Shown: positions 7,130 through 16,328 of the stretch, piece after piece
Layout: every line of letters starts with the position of its first letter
Numbering within the stretch: the first letter of the stretch is position 1
Source of the DNA: JBBIMP01 sp037444305
Lineage (GTDB): Bacteria > Acidobacteriota > UBA6911
Direction of reading: 5' to 3'
NCBI GenBank assembly: GCA_037444305.1
Contig: JBBIMP010000020.1
Coordinates: 26,600 to 90,599 of the forward strand
Length of the DNA stretch: 64,000 bases
The notes under the pieces: model-generated
The model's input: only the letters and a program-made list of their open reading frames with translations
Databases searched by the model: none
What the model was told of the DNA's origin: nothing
Translations under genes and position numbers: made by a program

Positions 7130-8035
7130 ATGTTTCTTAAGCAAAGGACACTGGCGCGCGAGATACCTTTCGAGGGGATCGGGCTCCACACCGGCTATCC
7201 GGTCCGCCTGACTTTGAAGCCGGCGGAGGCGGACTCGGGCGTGCGGTTCCGCCGGGCGGATTTGAAAGATTTCGAGATCGAAGCTGCCCGCACCCATGTG
7301 GCCAAGGTCAGTTACGCCACGACGCTGATGAAAAAGGGGGTGATGATTTCGACTGTCGAGCATCTCCTGTCTGCCCTCTATGGCCTGGGGATCGACAACG
7401 TGGCCATCAGTCTCAATTCAATGGAGGTGCCGATCCTGGATGGCAGCGGCAGGGAGTTCGTCCGCGCCATCCAGGAGGCGGGCATCGCGGAGCAGGACAG
7501 GTTGCGCAGCTATCTCGTCGTCCACGAGGCGATCGAAGTGCGCCATGACGGCAAACTGGCCGGGGTCTACCCCCATGCCGGGCAGCGGGCCACCTACATG
7601 ATCGATTTTCCCCATGCTGCGATCGGGCGGCAGGAACTGCATCTGGATCTCACGCCGGAGACCTACACCCGGGAGATCGCCTCCGCGCGCACGTTCGGTT
7701 TCGCAGCGGATGTGGAATACCTCCGGAAGAGCGGCCTGATCCGAGGCGGCTCACTGGAAAATGCCGTGGTGCTGGACGAAAACGGAATTGTGAACGGCGA
7801 ACTCCGCTATCCCGATGAGTTTGTCCGCCACAAGCTGCTGGATCTTCTAGGGGATATTTCGCTGGCGGGGCATCCCGTCGTGGGCCATCTGTATGCCGAA
7901 AAAGCCGGGCACGCGATCCACACCGCGCTGGCTGACCAGATCGCAAAGAATCCCGGCAAATACCACCTGGCCACCTTGCCCGAGATCTCCCGGGAGGCGG
8001 CGGGGGGAGCGCGGCGCGCGGCGGCGTCCGAATAG
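7130..8035 (+). CDS. lpxC: UDP-3-O-acyl-N-acetylglucosamine deacetylase
   Basis: Zinc amidase for the committed step of lipid A synthesis; its presence implies LPS in the outer membrane. The 301-residue protein begins with QRTLAREIPFEGIGLHTG and shows the expected active site: E77 and H78 in STVEHLLSAL, H234 and D238 in FVRHKLLDLLGD, and catalytic H261 in KAGHAIHTAL. The spacing matches E. coli E78/H79, H238, D242 and H265. AAGGGA sits eight bases before the ATG. It stands alone here rather than in the dcw cluster or with other lpx genes, and is followed by a small membrane protein. Confidence 0.97.
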   Translation: MFLKQRTLAREIPFEGIGLHTGYPVRLTLKPAEADSGVRFRRADLKDFEIEAARTHVAKVSYATTLMKKGVMISTVEHLLSALYGLGIDNVAISLNSMEVPILDGSGREFVRAIQEAGIAEQDRLRSYLVVHEAIEVRHDGKLAGVYPHAGQRATYMIDFPHAAIGRQELHLDLTPETYTREIASARTFGFAADVEYLRKSGLIRGGSLENAVVLDENGIVNGELRYPDEFVRHKLLDLLGDISLAGHPVVGHLYAEKAGHAIHTALADQIAKNPGKYHLATLPEISREAAGGARRAAASE

Positions 8036-8044
8036 CGGAGGTGG

Positions 8045-8386
8045 ATGATGATACCTCGCCGAGCAGGGTGGGGCTTGCTGATTCTCCTGGCCGTCGCCTG
8101 GCTGGCGCTGGACGACATCACGACCGGAACCCAATCTTCCTTCGCGCTGGAGTGGACGGTGGTGGGGGTTGCCTCCCTCGCGGTTCTCCTGGTGGCCGCT
8201 GCCCTGGCCCGGAGGGGGGACCATCTCCTCGCACTCCTGACGGTGGCAGCCCTCGCGGCGGTCGCGCTCACGGTCTGGCGCACAACCGCAACCGGGATCG
8301 AGCTTTCCGTCCGCCACCAGCTCATCGGTTTTGCCGGTTTCGCATGGTGTGCAATTCTGGCGCTCAAACTCGCCTTCGGCAAATAA
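8045..8386 (+). CDS. Small hydrophobic membrane protein
   Basis: A 113-residue protein not assigned to a family. It has about four hydrophobic segments: LLILLAVAWLAL near residue 10, VVGVASLAVLLVAAALA, LLALLTVAALAAVALTV and LIGFAGFAWCAILALKL. A GGAGGTGG ribosome-binding site lies just upstream; tandem ATG codons at 8045 and 8048 are both possible, the second being better spaced. It follows lpxC after 9 bases, so it is probably cotranscribed, but no function is implied. Confidence 0.65.
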   Translation: MMIPRRAGWGLLILLAVAWLALDDITTGTQSSFALEWTVVGVASLAVLLVAAALARRGDHLLALLTVAALAAVALTVWRTTATGIELSVRHQLIGFAGFAWCAILALKLAFGK

Positions 8387-8437
8387 GGGGCGACAGGCTA
8401 CCGTGTCCCCCATGGGGGACACGGTAGCCTGTCCCCA
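8387..8437. terminator. Perfect 42-bp palindrome between convergent genes
   Basis: Bases 8392-8433 are fully self-complementary: GACAGGCTACCGTGTCCCC, CATG, then the exact reverse complement. GGGG on the left and CCCC on the right extend the stem with one bulge. It fills the space between the convergent membrane-protein and S9 peptidase genes, so it may act as a bidirectional terminator, although neither side has a clear U tract. It looks like a mobile palindromic repeat (REP-like). Confidence 0.7.
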
Positions 8438-8441
8438 TTCT

Positions 8442-11036
8442 TCAGCGGCGACGCTTGTTGCCGGTCTGCTCGATGTCGCGGCTCAGCTCCACCTTCTCCA
8501 CACCGGAACGGTAATCGCCCAGCAGGTGCTTGCAGAAATAGTCCGCCTTGAGCCAGAACCAGTAGTCGCTCATGTCCCCGAAGCCGTGGCGCTGTCCGGG
8601 AAACATGAAAAAGTCGAACCGCTTGTTCGCCTTGATAAGGGCATCGACCATGCGCAGGGTGTTCGCAGGGTGGACGTTGTTGTCGATGTCGCCCGTGACC
8701 AGCAGCAGTCGCCCCTTGAGGTTTTTGGCCAGCTCCGTGTTCTTTTCGATATTGTACTCGAAGCTGACGTTCCCCTCCTTGTCGGTGACCTCCTTGACCC
8801 CGTGGTGCTTTTCGCTCCAGGTCTTGTTGTAGATGTTGTTTTCGTGGTTGCCGGCCGAGGCGATCCCGACGTGGAAGAAGTCGGGATAGACCAGCATCGC
8901 CGCGGTCGTCATGAAGCCGCCGCCGGAGTGCCCGAAGATCCCTACCCTGTCGATGTCGATGAAGCCGTGCCGGGCGGCCAGCTGTTCGATGGCGGCCTTT
9001 TTGTCCGCCAGCCCGTAATCCCTCAGGTTGCCGTAACCATAGTTGTGGTACCACTTGGACCGCGCCGGGTGCCCGCCGCGGTTGCCGACGGCCACGACCA
9101 CGAAGCCGAACTGGGCCAGGCCGGAGTTGTTCACATCGGTGGAGAAGGCTTTGGGCACCCCTTCGGTCTGTGGGCCGGGGTAGACATAGGTGACGACCGG
9201 GTATTTCCTGCCGGCATCGAAGTCCGAGGGCTTGTACATCACGCCGTACAGATCCGTCACGCCGTCATCCGCCTTGACGGTGAACAGCTCCGGGAATTTC
9301 CACCCGGCGGCCGTCAGCAGCGACAGATCCGCCGTTTCCAGATCCAGGATGCGGGCGCCGCTGCTGTCGTGCAGCGCGGACTTCGGGACGGTGTCCATCC
9401 GCGAGTAGTTGTCGATGAAATACCGGGTCGAATCGTGCATGCTGATCGCGTGATTCGATTCGCCGGGGCTGAGGAGCTTCATGCCGGTGCCGTCGAACTT
9501 GATCTGGTAGAGGAAAGTGTAGTACGGATCCACACCCGGCTCCCGCCCATTGGCGCTGAAATACAGCACCCGGTTCTTCTCATCGATCCCTTCGACCTCC
9601 CGGCAGGAAAACGGTCCGGAGGTGATCTGGTTCTTGAGGTTTCCGTCGCCGTCGTAGAGGTAGTAATGGCCCCAGCCGTCCCTCTCCGACCAGTGGATCA
9701 GCTCCTTCCCGCCGCTGATGAGCTCCAGCCGCTGGGTCTCGATGTAGGTGTTCATCCGCTCCTCGACGAGGACCTTCGTCTCGCCGGTGGCGGCATTGGC
9801 GACGCCGATGTCAAGCTTCTTCATGTCGCGGCTCAACCGCGAGAAGTAGAGCTGGTCGGCGTCGTCGGAAAGCCACTGCGCCGGCCGCGGGGCGTCGTCG
9901 GCGCTCGGTCGCTGATTCGGACGCGCCTGGAGGATCGAAACCGACTGGTCCTTGAACTTGTCGACGCTTATCTTTGTCTGGCTCCTCGCGGCCACATCGA
10001 AAACGTGGATTTCATACTGGGTCACGTTTTTTTCGCCCGGCATGTCGTACTTGTAGGTCTCCAGGGTCGGACGCGGCTGTGCGACCGCGTTGACCACCCA
10101 TAGGTCGGCCACCTTCCGGGAGTCGCTGCGCACCAGGGCAAAGCGCCGCGAGTCCTTGGACCAGACGATGTTGACCGGCTGGCGTTTGCCCTTGTTTTTC
10201 GCCTTCTGGTCGTCCGTCTGCCCCCGCGGCGTCCGGCCATAGCCGTAATGCTCCTCCCCGTCGGTGGTGAGGCGATGCTCGGCAATGTCCGGGTCCACGT
10301 CGCTCTGCTGCTTTTCCGCCTGTTCGCGCGGAGGCGGCTTGAGCTTCTCCTGTTCGAGCCTGGCTTTTTCCTTCTCCTCGAACTTTTTGTAGTTTTCCTC
10401 GTCCATCATGTAGAGGTCGTTGTCCCGGGAAAACACGACGTGCTTTCTGTCCGGGGAGAACGAAGCCCACTCGGGCCTCCTGAACGGTTCCTTGTAGTCC
10501 TTGAGCAGGGTCAGCGTGCCGGCGGCGATGTCGTATTCGAAGTAGAGGATCTTCTTCTTCGGCGCGGCGGGACGCTGCCCGCCCGGGCTCTCCTCGTCCT
10601 GGGAGCTGTCGAGCTCGAACTGGACGGCCTTGTCCTCCTTGATGAACTTCAGGTTGCGGATGGGCAGGTTCTGGTGATCGTACGGATCCATCGAGAGCCG
10701 TGTAAGGTCGGCCGCCAGCTTGACGTTGTCGAAAAGCGGCGTCCGCGTTTTCTTCGCCGGATCGACGATGTGGTAAAACCTCCCGGCCGACGTCTGGTAG
10801 CTGTACCAGAACCGGTCGCTGTGCTCCATCCAGCGCGGCGTGACGGCGGTGTCGAAGACCATCTTCCGCATTTTGCCGGGCGTGAAGCGGGCGCCGAGCA
10901 TGTAGTTGGCATCGGCATATTTCGCCACTTCCGCGGTGAAACCTCCCGATGTGGCCAGGAAGCAGAGGGCGGCTACCGCCAGGACAGCCTTGCGGCGGAT
11001 CCCGGCGCGGGCTCGTGAGTGTTTTGCAGTGGACAT
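8442..11036 (-). CDS. Secreted S9 family peptidase (DPP-IV / prolyl oligopeptidase type)
   Basis: An 864-residue serine peptidase. A basic N-terminus and hydrophobic segment (AVLAVAALCFLATSGGFTA) form a signal peptide, so it acts in the periplasm or outside. Residues of about 40-580 form the beta-propeller (DPP-IV N-terminal type), including a charged, probably disordered region around 170-270. The C-terminal alpha/beta hydrolase has S704 in FGHSGGGFM, D785 in GDIDNNVHP and H817 in GQRHGF, the complete triad. ATG 11036 follows GGAGGT. It faces lpxC's operon across the palindrome. Likely a scavenging exopeptidase for proline-containing peptides; exact specificity is unknown. Confidence 0.9.
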   Translation of the reverse strand: MSTAKHSRARAGIRRKAVLAVAALCFLATSGGFTAEVAKYADANYMLGARFTPGKMRKMVFDTAVTPRWMEHSDRFWYSYQTSAGRFYHIVDPAKKTRTPLFDNVKLAADLTRLSMDPYDHQNLPIRNLKFIKEDKAVQFELDSSQDEESPGGQRPAAPKKKILYFEYDIAAGTLTLLKDYKEPFRRPEWASFSPDRKHVVFSRDNDLYMMDEENYKKFEEKEKARLEQEKLKPPPREQAEKQQSDVDPDIAEHRLTTDGEEHYGYGRTPRGQTDDQKAKNKGKRQPVNIVWSKDSRRFALVRSDSRKVADLWVVNAVAQPRPTLETYKYDMPGEKNVTQYEIHVFDVAARSQTKISVDKFKDQSVSILQARPNQRPSADDAPRPAQWLSDDADQLYFSRLSRDMKKLDIGVANAATGETKVLVEERMNTYIETQRLELISGGKELIHWSERDGWGHYYLYDGDGNLKNQITSGPFSCREVEGIDEKNRVLYFSANGREPGVDPYYTFLYQIKFDGTGMKLLSPGESNHAISMHDSTRYFIDNYSRMDTVPKSALHDSSGARILDLETADLSLLTAAGWKFPELFTVKADDGVTDLYGVMYKPSDFDAGRKYPVVTYVYPGPQTEGVPKAFSTDVNNSGLAQFGFVVVAVGNRGGHPARSKWYHNYGYGNLRDYGLADKKAAIEQLAARHGFIDIDRVGIFGHSGGGFMTTAAMLVYPDFFHVGIASAGNHENNIYNKTWSEKHHGVKEVTDKEGNVSFEYNIEKNTELAKNLKGRLLLVTGDIDNNVHPANTLRMVDALIKANKRFDFFMFPGQRHGFGDMSDYWFWLKADYFCKHLLGDYRSGVEKVELSRDIEQTGNKRRR

Positions 11037-11226
11037 TGGAACTTACCTCCGGTGATTGGTTTAAGGATTGCCATGAGCGAGCGCGATCCTGCCACGGCGG
11101 CGGAACCGCCCGCAAGCACGAAATCGCAGCTGCGAGACGCTGCGGGACACAGGATTTCGTGGCGTCTCCCTGAGGTTCTGTCGTACCATGCCGCGAAACC
11201 CGGACAATTCAGAGATCGGAGCCGTT

Positions 11227-12531
<1,305 letters not shown>

Positions 12532-12553
12532 AGCGCGAAGCGGCGGCAGCGGC

Positions 12554-12604
12554 GTCTTCGTGCCTTCCTGGGCGGAACAACACAAACCACGAAGGCACGA
12601 AGAC
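12554..12604. repeat. Inverted repeat of the cacgaaggcacgaag family
   Basis: Perfect 14-bp arms GTCTTCGTGCCTTC (12554-12567) and GAAGGCACGAAGAC (12591-12604) around a 23-base loop, between the convergent amidohydrolase and zinc-ribbon genes. Related sequence occurs at 33101-33223 and 39709-39743. Confidence 0.75.
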
Positions 12605-12632
12605 ACAAAGCGACACAAGGCCGTATCCTAGA

Positions 12633-13094
12633 TCAGCCGGCTTGCTTGGAGGCGATCGGGCCGATGACCGGGATCATGAACCGCTCGTTCTGGTAGGCCT
12701 TGTACATCAGGAACAGCCAGAACAGAAAGATGGTCAGCGATACCAGCGTGCTCACCAGCCCCCAGATAGCCAGCATGAAGCCGAACCCGCCAAACGCCGG
12801 CCAGAAGAGATTGCTCCAGACGATCCAGAAGATCATTACCACGACCGAAAAGATGATGGACTGGAAGGCGTGAAAGCGGACAAAACGGTCGTTCTTGTGG
12901 GGCTCCAGCACGAGAAAGAGAATTCCCGTAATAAAGCCGAGAAGGTAGCTGAGCGCGGCTGCCAGGTTGGGGCTCATCCCGCTGCCCGCCTGCGAGGCGG
13001 CCGGCCCGGCGCCGCCGGAGAGGCCGGCCCCGCACTTGCCGCAAAAGGCTGCATTGTCCGCCACCGGTGAACCGCATTTGCTGCAAAAAGCCAT
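12633..13094 (-). CDS. Zinc-ribbon membrane protein, DUF4870/Tic20-like
   Basis: A 153-residue protein with an N-terminal zinc ribbon, CSKCG then CGKCG (residues about 4-23), a short Gly/Ala-rich linker, then a membrane domain with hydrophobic segments LLGFITGILFLVL, IIFSVVVMIFWIVW and a third near LVSLTIFLFWLFLMYKAY. The motif FVRFHAFQSI just before the second segment is characteristic of DUF4870/Tic20-like proteins. GGGAG lies eight bases before ATG 13094. Function is unknown; such proteins are common single-gene membrane components. Confidence 0.83.
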   Translation of the reverse strand: MAFCSKCGSPVADNAAFCGKCGAGLSGGAGPAASQAGSGMSPNLAAALSYLLGFITGILFLVLEPHKNDRFVRFHAFQSIIFSVVVMIFWIVWSNLFWPAFGGFGFMLAIWGLVSTLVSLTIFLFWLFLMYKAYQNERFMIPVIGPIASKQAG

Positions 13095-13144
13095 GGCGTC
13101 ATCTCCCGTCTGGTTGATTTGTTTACGATCCTCGCATTGAGCCC

Positions 13145-13432
13145 TTATTTCAGAGAGCCCAGTCTGTCAAGGTCTATCTTTCCAAGCGCAGCGCGAAGTT
13201 GCTCCATCTTAACACCGTTGCCCGATATCTCCACCACAAACCTGTCAGCCACCAGAACGCTTGCCTTCCCCTCCTGCATTTCCCTGTCGTACTCGCCCTG
13301 TATCCCCGTCAATTGATCATCAGGCTCCGTCAGTCAGAACATGCACGGCATGATCTGCTCCATCCCCTGGTTGCCCTGCGTGTGAGGCAAACTAGGCGGC
13401 ACCGGCGCCACGCCAGCGTATCTGCCGTCCAT
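13145..13432 (-). pseudogene. Conserved-looking small protein split by an in-frame TGA
   Basis: From ATG 13432 the frame reads MDGRYAGVAPVPPSL and reaches MEQIMPCMF before TGA (13336-13334), then continues open for 62 codons to TAA at 13145. The downstream half (EYDREMQEGKASVLVADR, then FVVEISGNGVKMEQLRAALG) has strong protein-like character. The family is not recognised. Either the gene was broken by a nonsense mutation, or two tiny ORFs abut. The surrounding 13095-13640 shows nothing else supportable. Confidence 0.4.
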
Positions 13433-13640
13433 GATTGCCGACCGAAAGCCAACGGAGCCGGGAGCGATGGCGACCGGTCGCTTTGCGTGATTGGGTTACT
13501 GGACCGCTCACTGGCGTTCGCGGCTCCGCTTGCGGTGTTTCTTCAAAGCGGCCTTCCTCGATCGCAGCCGCCCTCGGCGTGGGCTCCGTATAGCGCGTTG
13601 CCGGTTTCTCCCCGGCTGGCAACAACGCCTCTTCCGGCCG

Positions 13641-14258
13641 TCACCCCAAATCGCGGAGGATCGCGCGGACGGGGGAGCCGTCGAGGCCGCGCAGCTTGAG
13701 CGGAAGGGCGATCAGTTCGTAATCCCCGGGCGGGACGAATTCCAGACGCAGACCCTCGAGGATCGCCACGCCGTATCGCAGCAGCGCCTTGTGCGCGCCC
13801 AGCGACTTGCTGCCAAAGGCATCAATGGAAGGGGCGTCGGTGCCGACCAGGACCACGCCCAAACGGCCCAGGTATCCGGCTGCCTCCTCCGACAAATGGG
13901 GATAATCGCGCCGGAAGACTTCTTCCGCGACGGCGCGCGTCTTCAGCAAAACCCGCTTCACCCCTCCCGCGGCGAGAGAGTCCAGGTCCGCAATGCCGAC
14001 CGAAGCGGCCGCGCCGATCTCCACAACCCGCGCCGCTCCCACAAAGGGTTCGAGCGAAATCGCGGCAGCATCCGGGCCGGAATCCTCAAAGTGAAAGGGG
14101 GCATCGACGTGCGTGCCGGTGTGCACGCTCATCGTCACGGCCGAGACGTTGCAGGAATCCCCTTTGTCCTTGCGCATGCTCCACCGCACGCGAAATTTCT
14201 GGTCGCCCGGCCAGACGGGCATTCCCGCGTGAAGCGTTTGAGAAATGTCGTAGATCAT
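13641..14258 (-). CDS. kynB: Kynurenine formamidase (cyclase family)
   Basis: Hydrolyses N-formyl-L-kynurenine to L-kynurenine and formate, second step of aerobic tryptophan breakdown. The 205-residue protein begins MIYDISQTLHAGMPVWPGD and carries the metal-binding signature HTGTHVDAP (H46, H50, D52), with VGTDAPSID later on, all typical of KynB; the length matches. Start ATG 14258 is 17 bases after the kynU stop; the longer frame to 14465 would overlap kynU. Cotranscribed with kynU. No kynA (tryptophan 2,3-dioxygenase) is adjacent. Confidence 0.9.
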   Translation of the reverse strand: MIYDISQTLHAGMPVWPGDQKFRVRWSMRKDKGDSCNVSAVTMSVHTGTHVDAPFHFEDSGPDAAAISLEPFVGAARVVEIGAAASVGIADLDSLAAGGVKRVLLKTRAVAEEVFRRDYPHLSEEAAGYLGRLGVVLVGTDAPSIDAFGSKSLGAHKALLRYGVAILEGLRLEFVPPGDYELIALPLKLRGLDGSPVRAILRDLG

Positions 14259-14275
14259 AGGCTCTTCGAAGAGGG

Positions 14276-15496
14276 CTAGGTGACGTAGCCGCCGGTCTCG
14301 AGGTGCTTTTCGTAGGCCCGGGTGTCGAGTATCTCCCTGATTTCGCCCACGACCGTGCGGATCTCGTCGTCGGAAGTGTAGAAGTGCGGCGACACGCGGA
14401 TTCCGGCGCCCGGACGATAGTCGACAATGACATTCCTCCGCAGCAGCTCCCGCGAAACCGCGCATGCATGGGGCACATCGAAGGCGACGGTGCCTCCCCG
14501 CTCCTCCGGATTCGCCGGCGTCGTGAGCCGGAATCCCTCGGCACTGGCCAGTTCCACCAGCAGCGCCGTCTGCCGCATGGAGTTCTCGCGGATGCGCCCG
14601 ACGCCGACCGCGCCGATGATCTCCAGCCCCGGCCGCGCCGCATATAGGCAGGGGACGTGCGGCGTGCCGTTGAGCAACCGGAAGGCATCGTCCCGGTAGC
14701 GGATGGGTCCGGGGTCAAACGCAAACGACTGCCGGTGGGCCATCCACCCGGTCAGCTTCGGTTCCAGCCGCGGCAGCAGGTCGGGCCTCACGTACAGGAA
14801 GGCCGCCCCCGGCCCGCCGCAGAGCCACTTCAGGCACCCGCCCACGGCGATATCCACGCCGAGATCCTTCACGTCGATGGGCAGCGTCCCCGCCGACTGG
14901 TAGACGTCCAGGACAACGACGGCCCCCGCTTCACGCGCTTTCCGGACTATCTCGCGCGCATCCTGGATGAAGGCGCTCTTGAACAGCACATGGCTGACGG
15001 GCACCAGGAGCGTCCTTTCGTCGATGGCGTCCAGCAGCCGCTGCAGGTCGACCGTGATGCCGTCGTCCGATTCGACGAGGTGCAGCTCGGCGCCCCTCGC
15101 CCGCTGCGCCTCATAGAGGTAGAGGAGCGACGGGAACTCCATGTCGGTGCAGACGATCTTCCGGCGCGGTCCGTCGAAATCGAAGCAGGAGAGCACCACC
15201 GCCTCCGCCAGCGTCACGTTCTGGTGAAAGGAGACCTCGCCCGGGGCGCAGCCCAGGATGGGAACCAGCAGATCCCCCAGCCGCACGGGCATCTCCCACC
15301 AGCCGTCTCCCCAGGCACGCACCCCCCGCACAGCCCACGCCTCCGCGTAATCAGCCAGAGCATCCTTCACCGCGCGCGGCATCGCGCCCAGCGAGTTGCT
15401 GATCAGGTAGACGGTGCTCTCCAGGATGGGGAACTCCGGGCGCCACTCGAGCAGTTCTTTGGCGCCGGCCTTGTTCGCCGGCATCGAATCGTTCAC
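14276..15496 (-). CDS. kynU: Kynureninase
   Basis: PLP-dependent hydrolase that cleaves L-kynurenine to anthranilate and alanine (or 3-hydroxykynurenine to 3-hydroxyanthranilate). The 406-residue fold-type I protein has YLISNSLGAMP near residue 30, the PLP-ring-stacking and phosphate region FHQNVTLAEA, D197 in VVLDVYQSAG and the Schiff-base lysine K223 in GGCLKWLCGGPG. GTG 15496 is chosen because AAGGGG lies nine bases upstream; an internal ATG at 15484 is possible. Its product anthranilate could feed back into the trp genes 10 kb away, bypassing TrpEG. Confidence 0.93.
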   Translation of the reverse strand: MNDSMPANKAGAKELLEWRPEFPILESTVYLISNSLGAMPRAVKDALADYAEAWAVRGVRAWGDGWWEMPVRLGDLLVPILGCAPGEVSFHQNVTLAEAVVLSCFDFDGPRRKIVCTDMEFPSLLYLYEAQRARGAELHLVESDDGITVDLQRLLDAIDERTLLVPVSHVLFKSAFIQDAREIVRKAREAGAVVVLDVYQSAGTLPIDVKDLGVDIAVGGCLKWLCGGPGAAFLYVRPDLLPRLEPKLTGWMAHRQSFAFDPGPIRYRDDAFRLLNGTPHVPCLYAARPGLEIIGAVGVGRIRENSMRQTALLVELASAEGFRLTTPANPEERGGTVAFDVPHACAVSRELLRRNVIVDYRPGAGIRVSPHFYTSDDEIRTVVGEIREILDTRAYEKHLETGGYVT

Positions 15497-15527
15497 GGGG
15501 TCATCCCCTTCTTGCCGCGGGATCCGC

Positions 15528-16292
15528 TCATTTGGGCGGGACCGGCTTGCTGAAGAAGCTGTCCTGGAGGCCGTTGTTGTACCTTATCTTGAGGATGAAC
15601 ATCTGCGAGTGCTTCCGGCCGTTCACGAACGTGTCGATGCGCAGCGGCGTGTTCACGCCCTGGATGCTGTGCCACTGGCTGAACTCGACCACCGTGCGGG
15701 TCTGCACCCCGCGCTTGTCCAGTCCGCGATACATGAGCTTCACCGGCAGCCGGCTGGCCCGGTCGAAATAGATGTTCACCTCGTCGTTTTCCGGGTCGAG
15801 CAGCCGGACCACCTCCAGGCGGATATCCGCCCCGGTGCCGGGCCCCAGGTAGAAAAGGCTGTTGGCCGGGTCCTTGTACCGGTAGCGGAAAATGGTCTCG
15901 AGGCTGTGCTTGACCGCGTTCCGGAAATCCTGCATCTCCTCGGGCGTGGCGTTCCGCGTGTCCTTCTGTCCCTCCAGGATCCAGCCCTCGTTCGTTTCGA
16001 GGTTGAAGACCGTGACGTCGCGCAGCTTCTTCTTGTTGCCCAGCTCGAACCGGCTCTTGTCGGGGAGCTTGGTAGAGTCGTCGAAATCGATCTTGTTGGA
16101 AGAGTATCCCTCCCGGTCGAAGAAGAACATCTGGCCGTTCGACACCATATCCTTCACCGCCAGGTAGACGGGGCCGCCCATGGCCTGGATGGCATCCTGG
16201 AAGAGCTTCTGGATCCGCTCTTGTTCCTGCGCGCTTCCATAAGGCAGAAACCCCAAAATGACGGCCGCTAATATGATCAGAGGTTTTTTCAC
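15528..16292 (-). CDS. Secreted protein resembling LolA-type outer-membrane lipoprotein-sorting proteins
   Basis: A 254-residue protein with an N-terminal signal peptide (KKPLIILAAVILGFLPYGSA) and a mature domain rich in beta strands: a helix with AIQAMGG, then NGQMFFFDREG, RFELGNKKKL, NEGWILEGQKD, and a C-terminal part with DEVNIYFDRASRLPVKLMY and TPLRIDTFVNGRKHSQMF. The AIQAMGG helix followed by strand repeats fits the LolA/LolB-like fold often found in Acidobacteriota. GTG 16292 follows GGAGG. It lies between thiF and kynU on the same strand with 30-40 base gaps. Function not established. Confidence 0.65.
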   Translation of the reverse strand: MKKPLIILAAVILGFLPYGSAQEQERIQKLFQDAIQAMGGPVYLAVKDMVSNGQMFFFDREGYSSNKIDFDDSTKLPDKSRFELGNKKKLRDVTVFNLETNEGWILEGQKDTRNATPEEMQDFRNAVKHSLETIFRYRYKDPANSLFYLGPGTGADIRLEVVRLLDPENDEVNIYFDRASRLPVKLMYRGLDKRGVQTRTVVEFSQWHSIQGVNTPLRIDTFVNGRKHSQMFILKIRYNNGLQDSFFSKPVPPK

Positions 16293-16328
16293 GTGTGTTC
16301 GTCCTCCCTCAATCGCCGGCGCGCCGGA

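Noticed and set aside
8331..10103. 590-codon plus-strand ORF opposite the S9 peptidase
   Set aside because: Antisense shadow of a GC-rich gene: Val/Gly/Arg-rich composition, no domain, no ribosome-binding site, and the opposite strand has a full catalytic triad.
13334..13336. TGA as a selenocysteine codon
   Set aside because: No convincing SECIS-like hairpin directly downstream and no homologue recognised; nonsense mutation is simpler.
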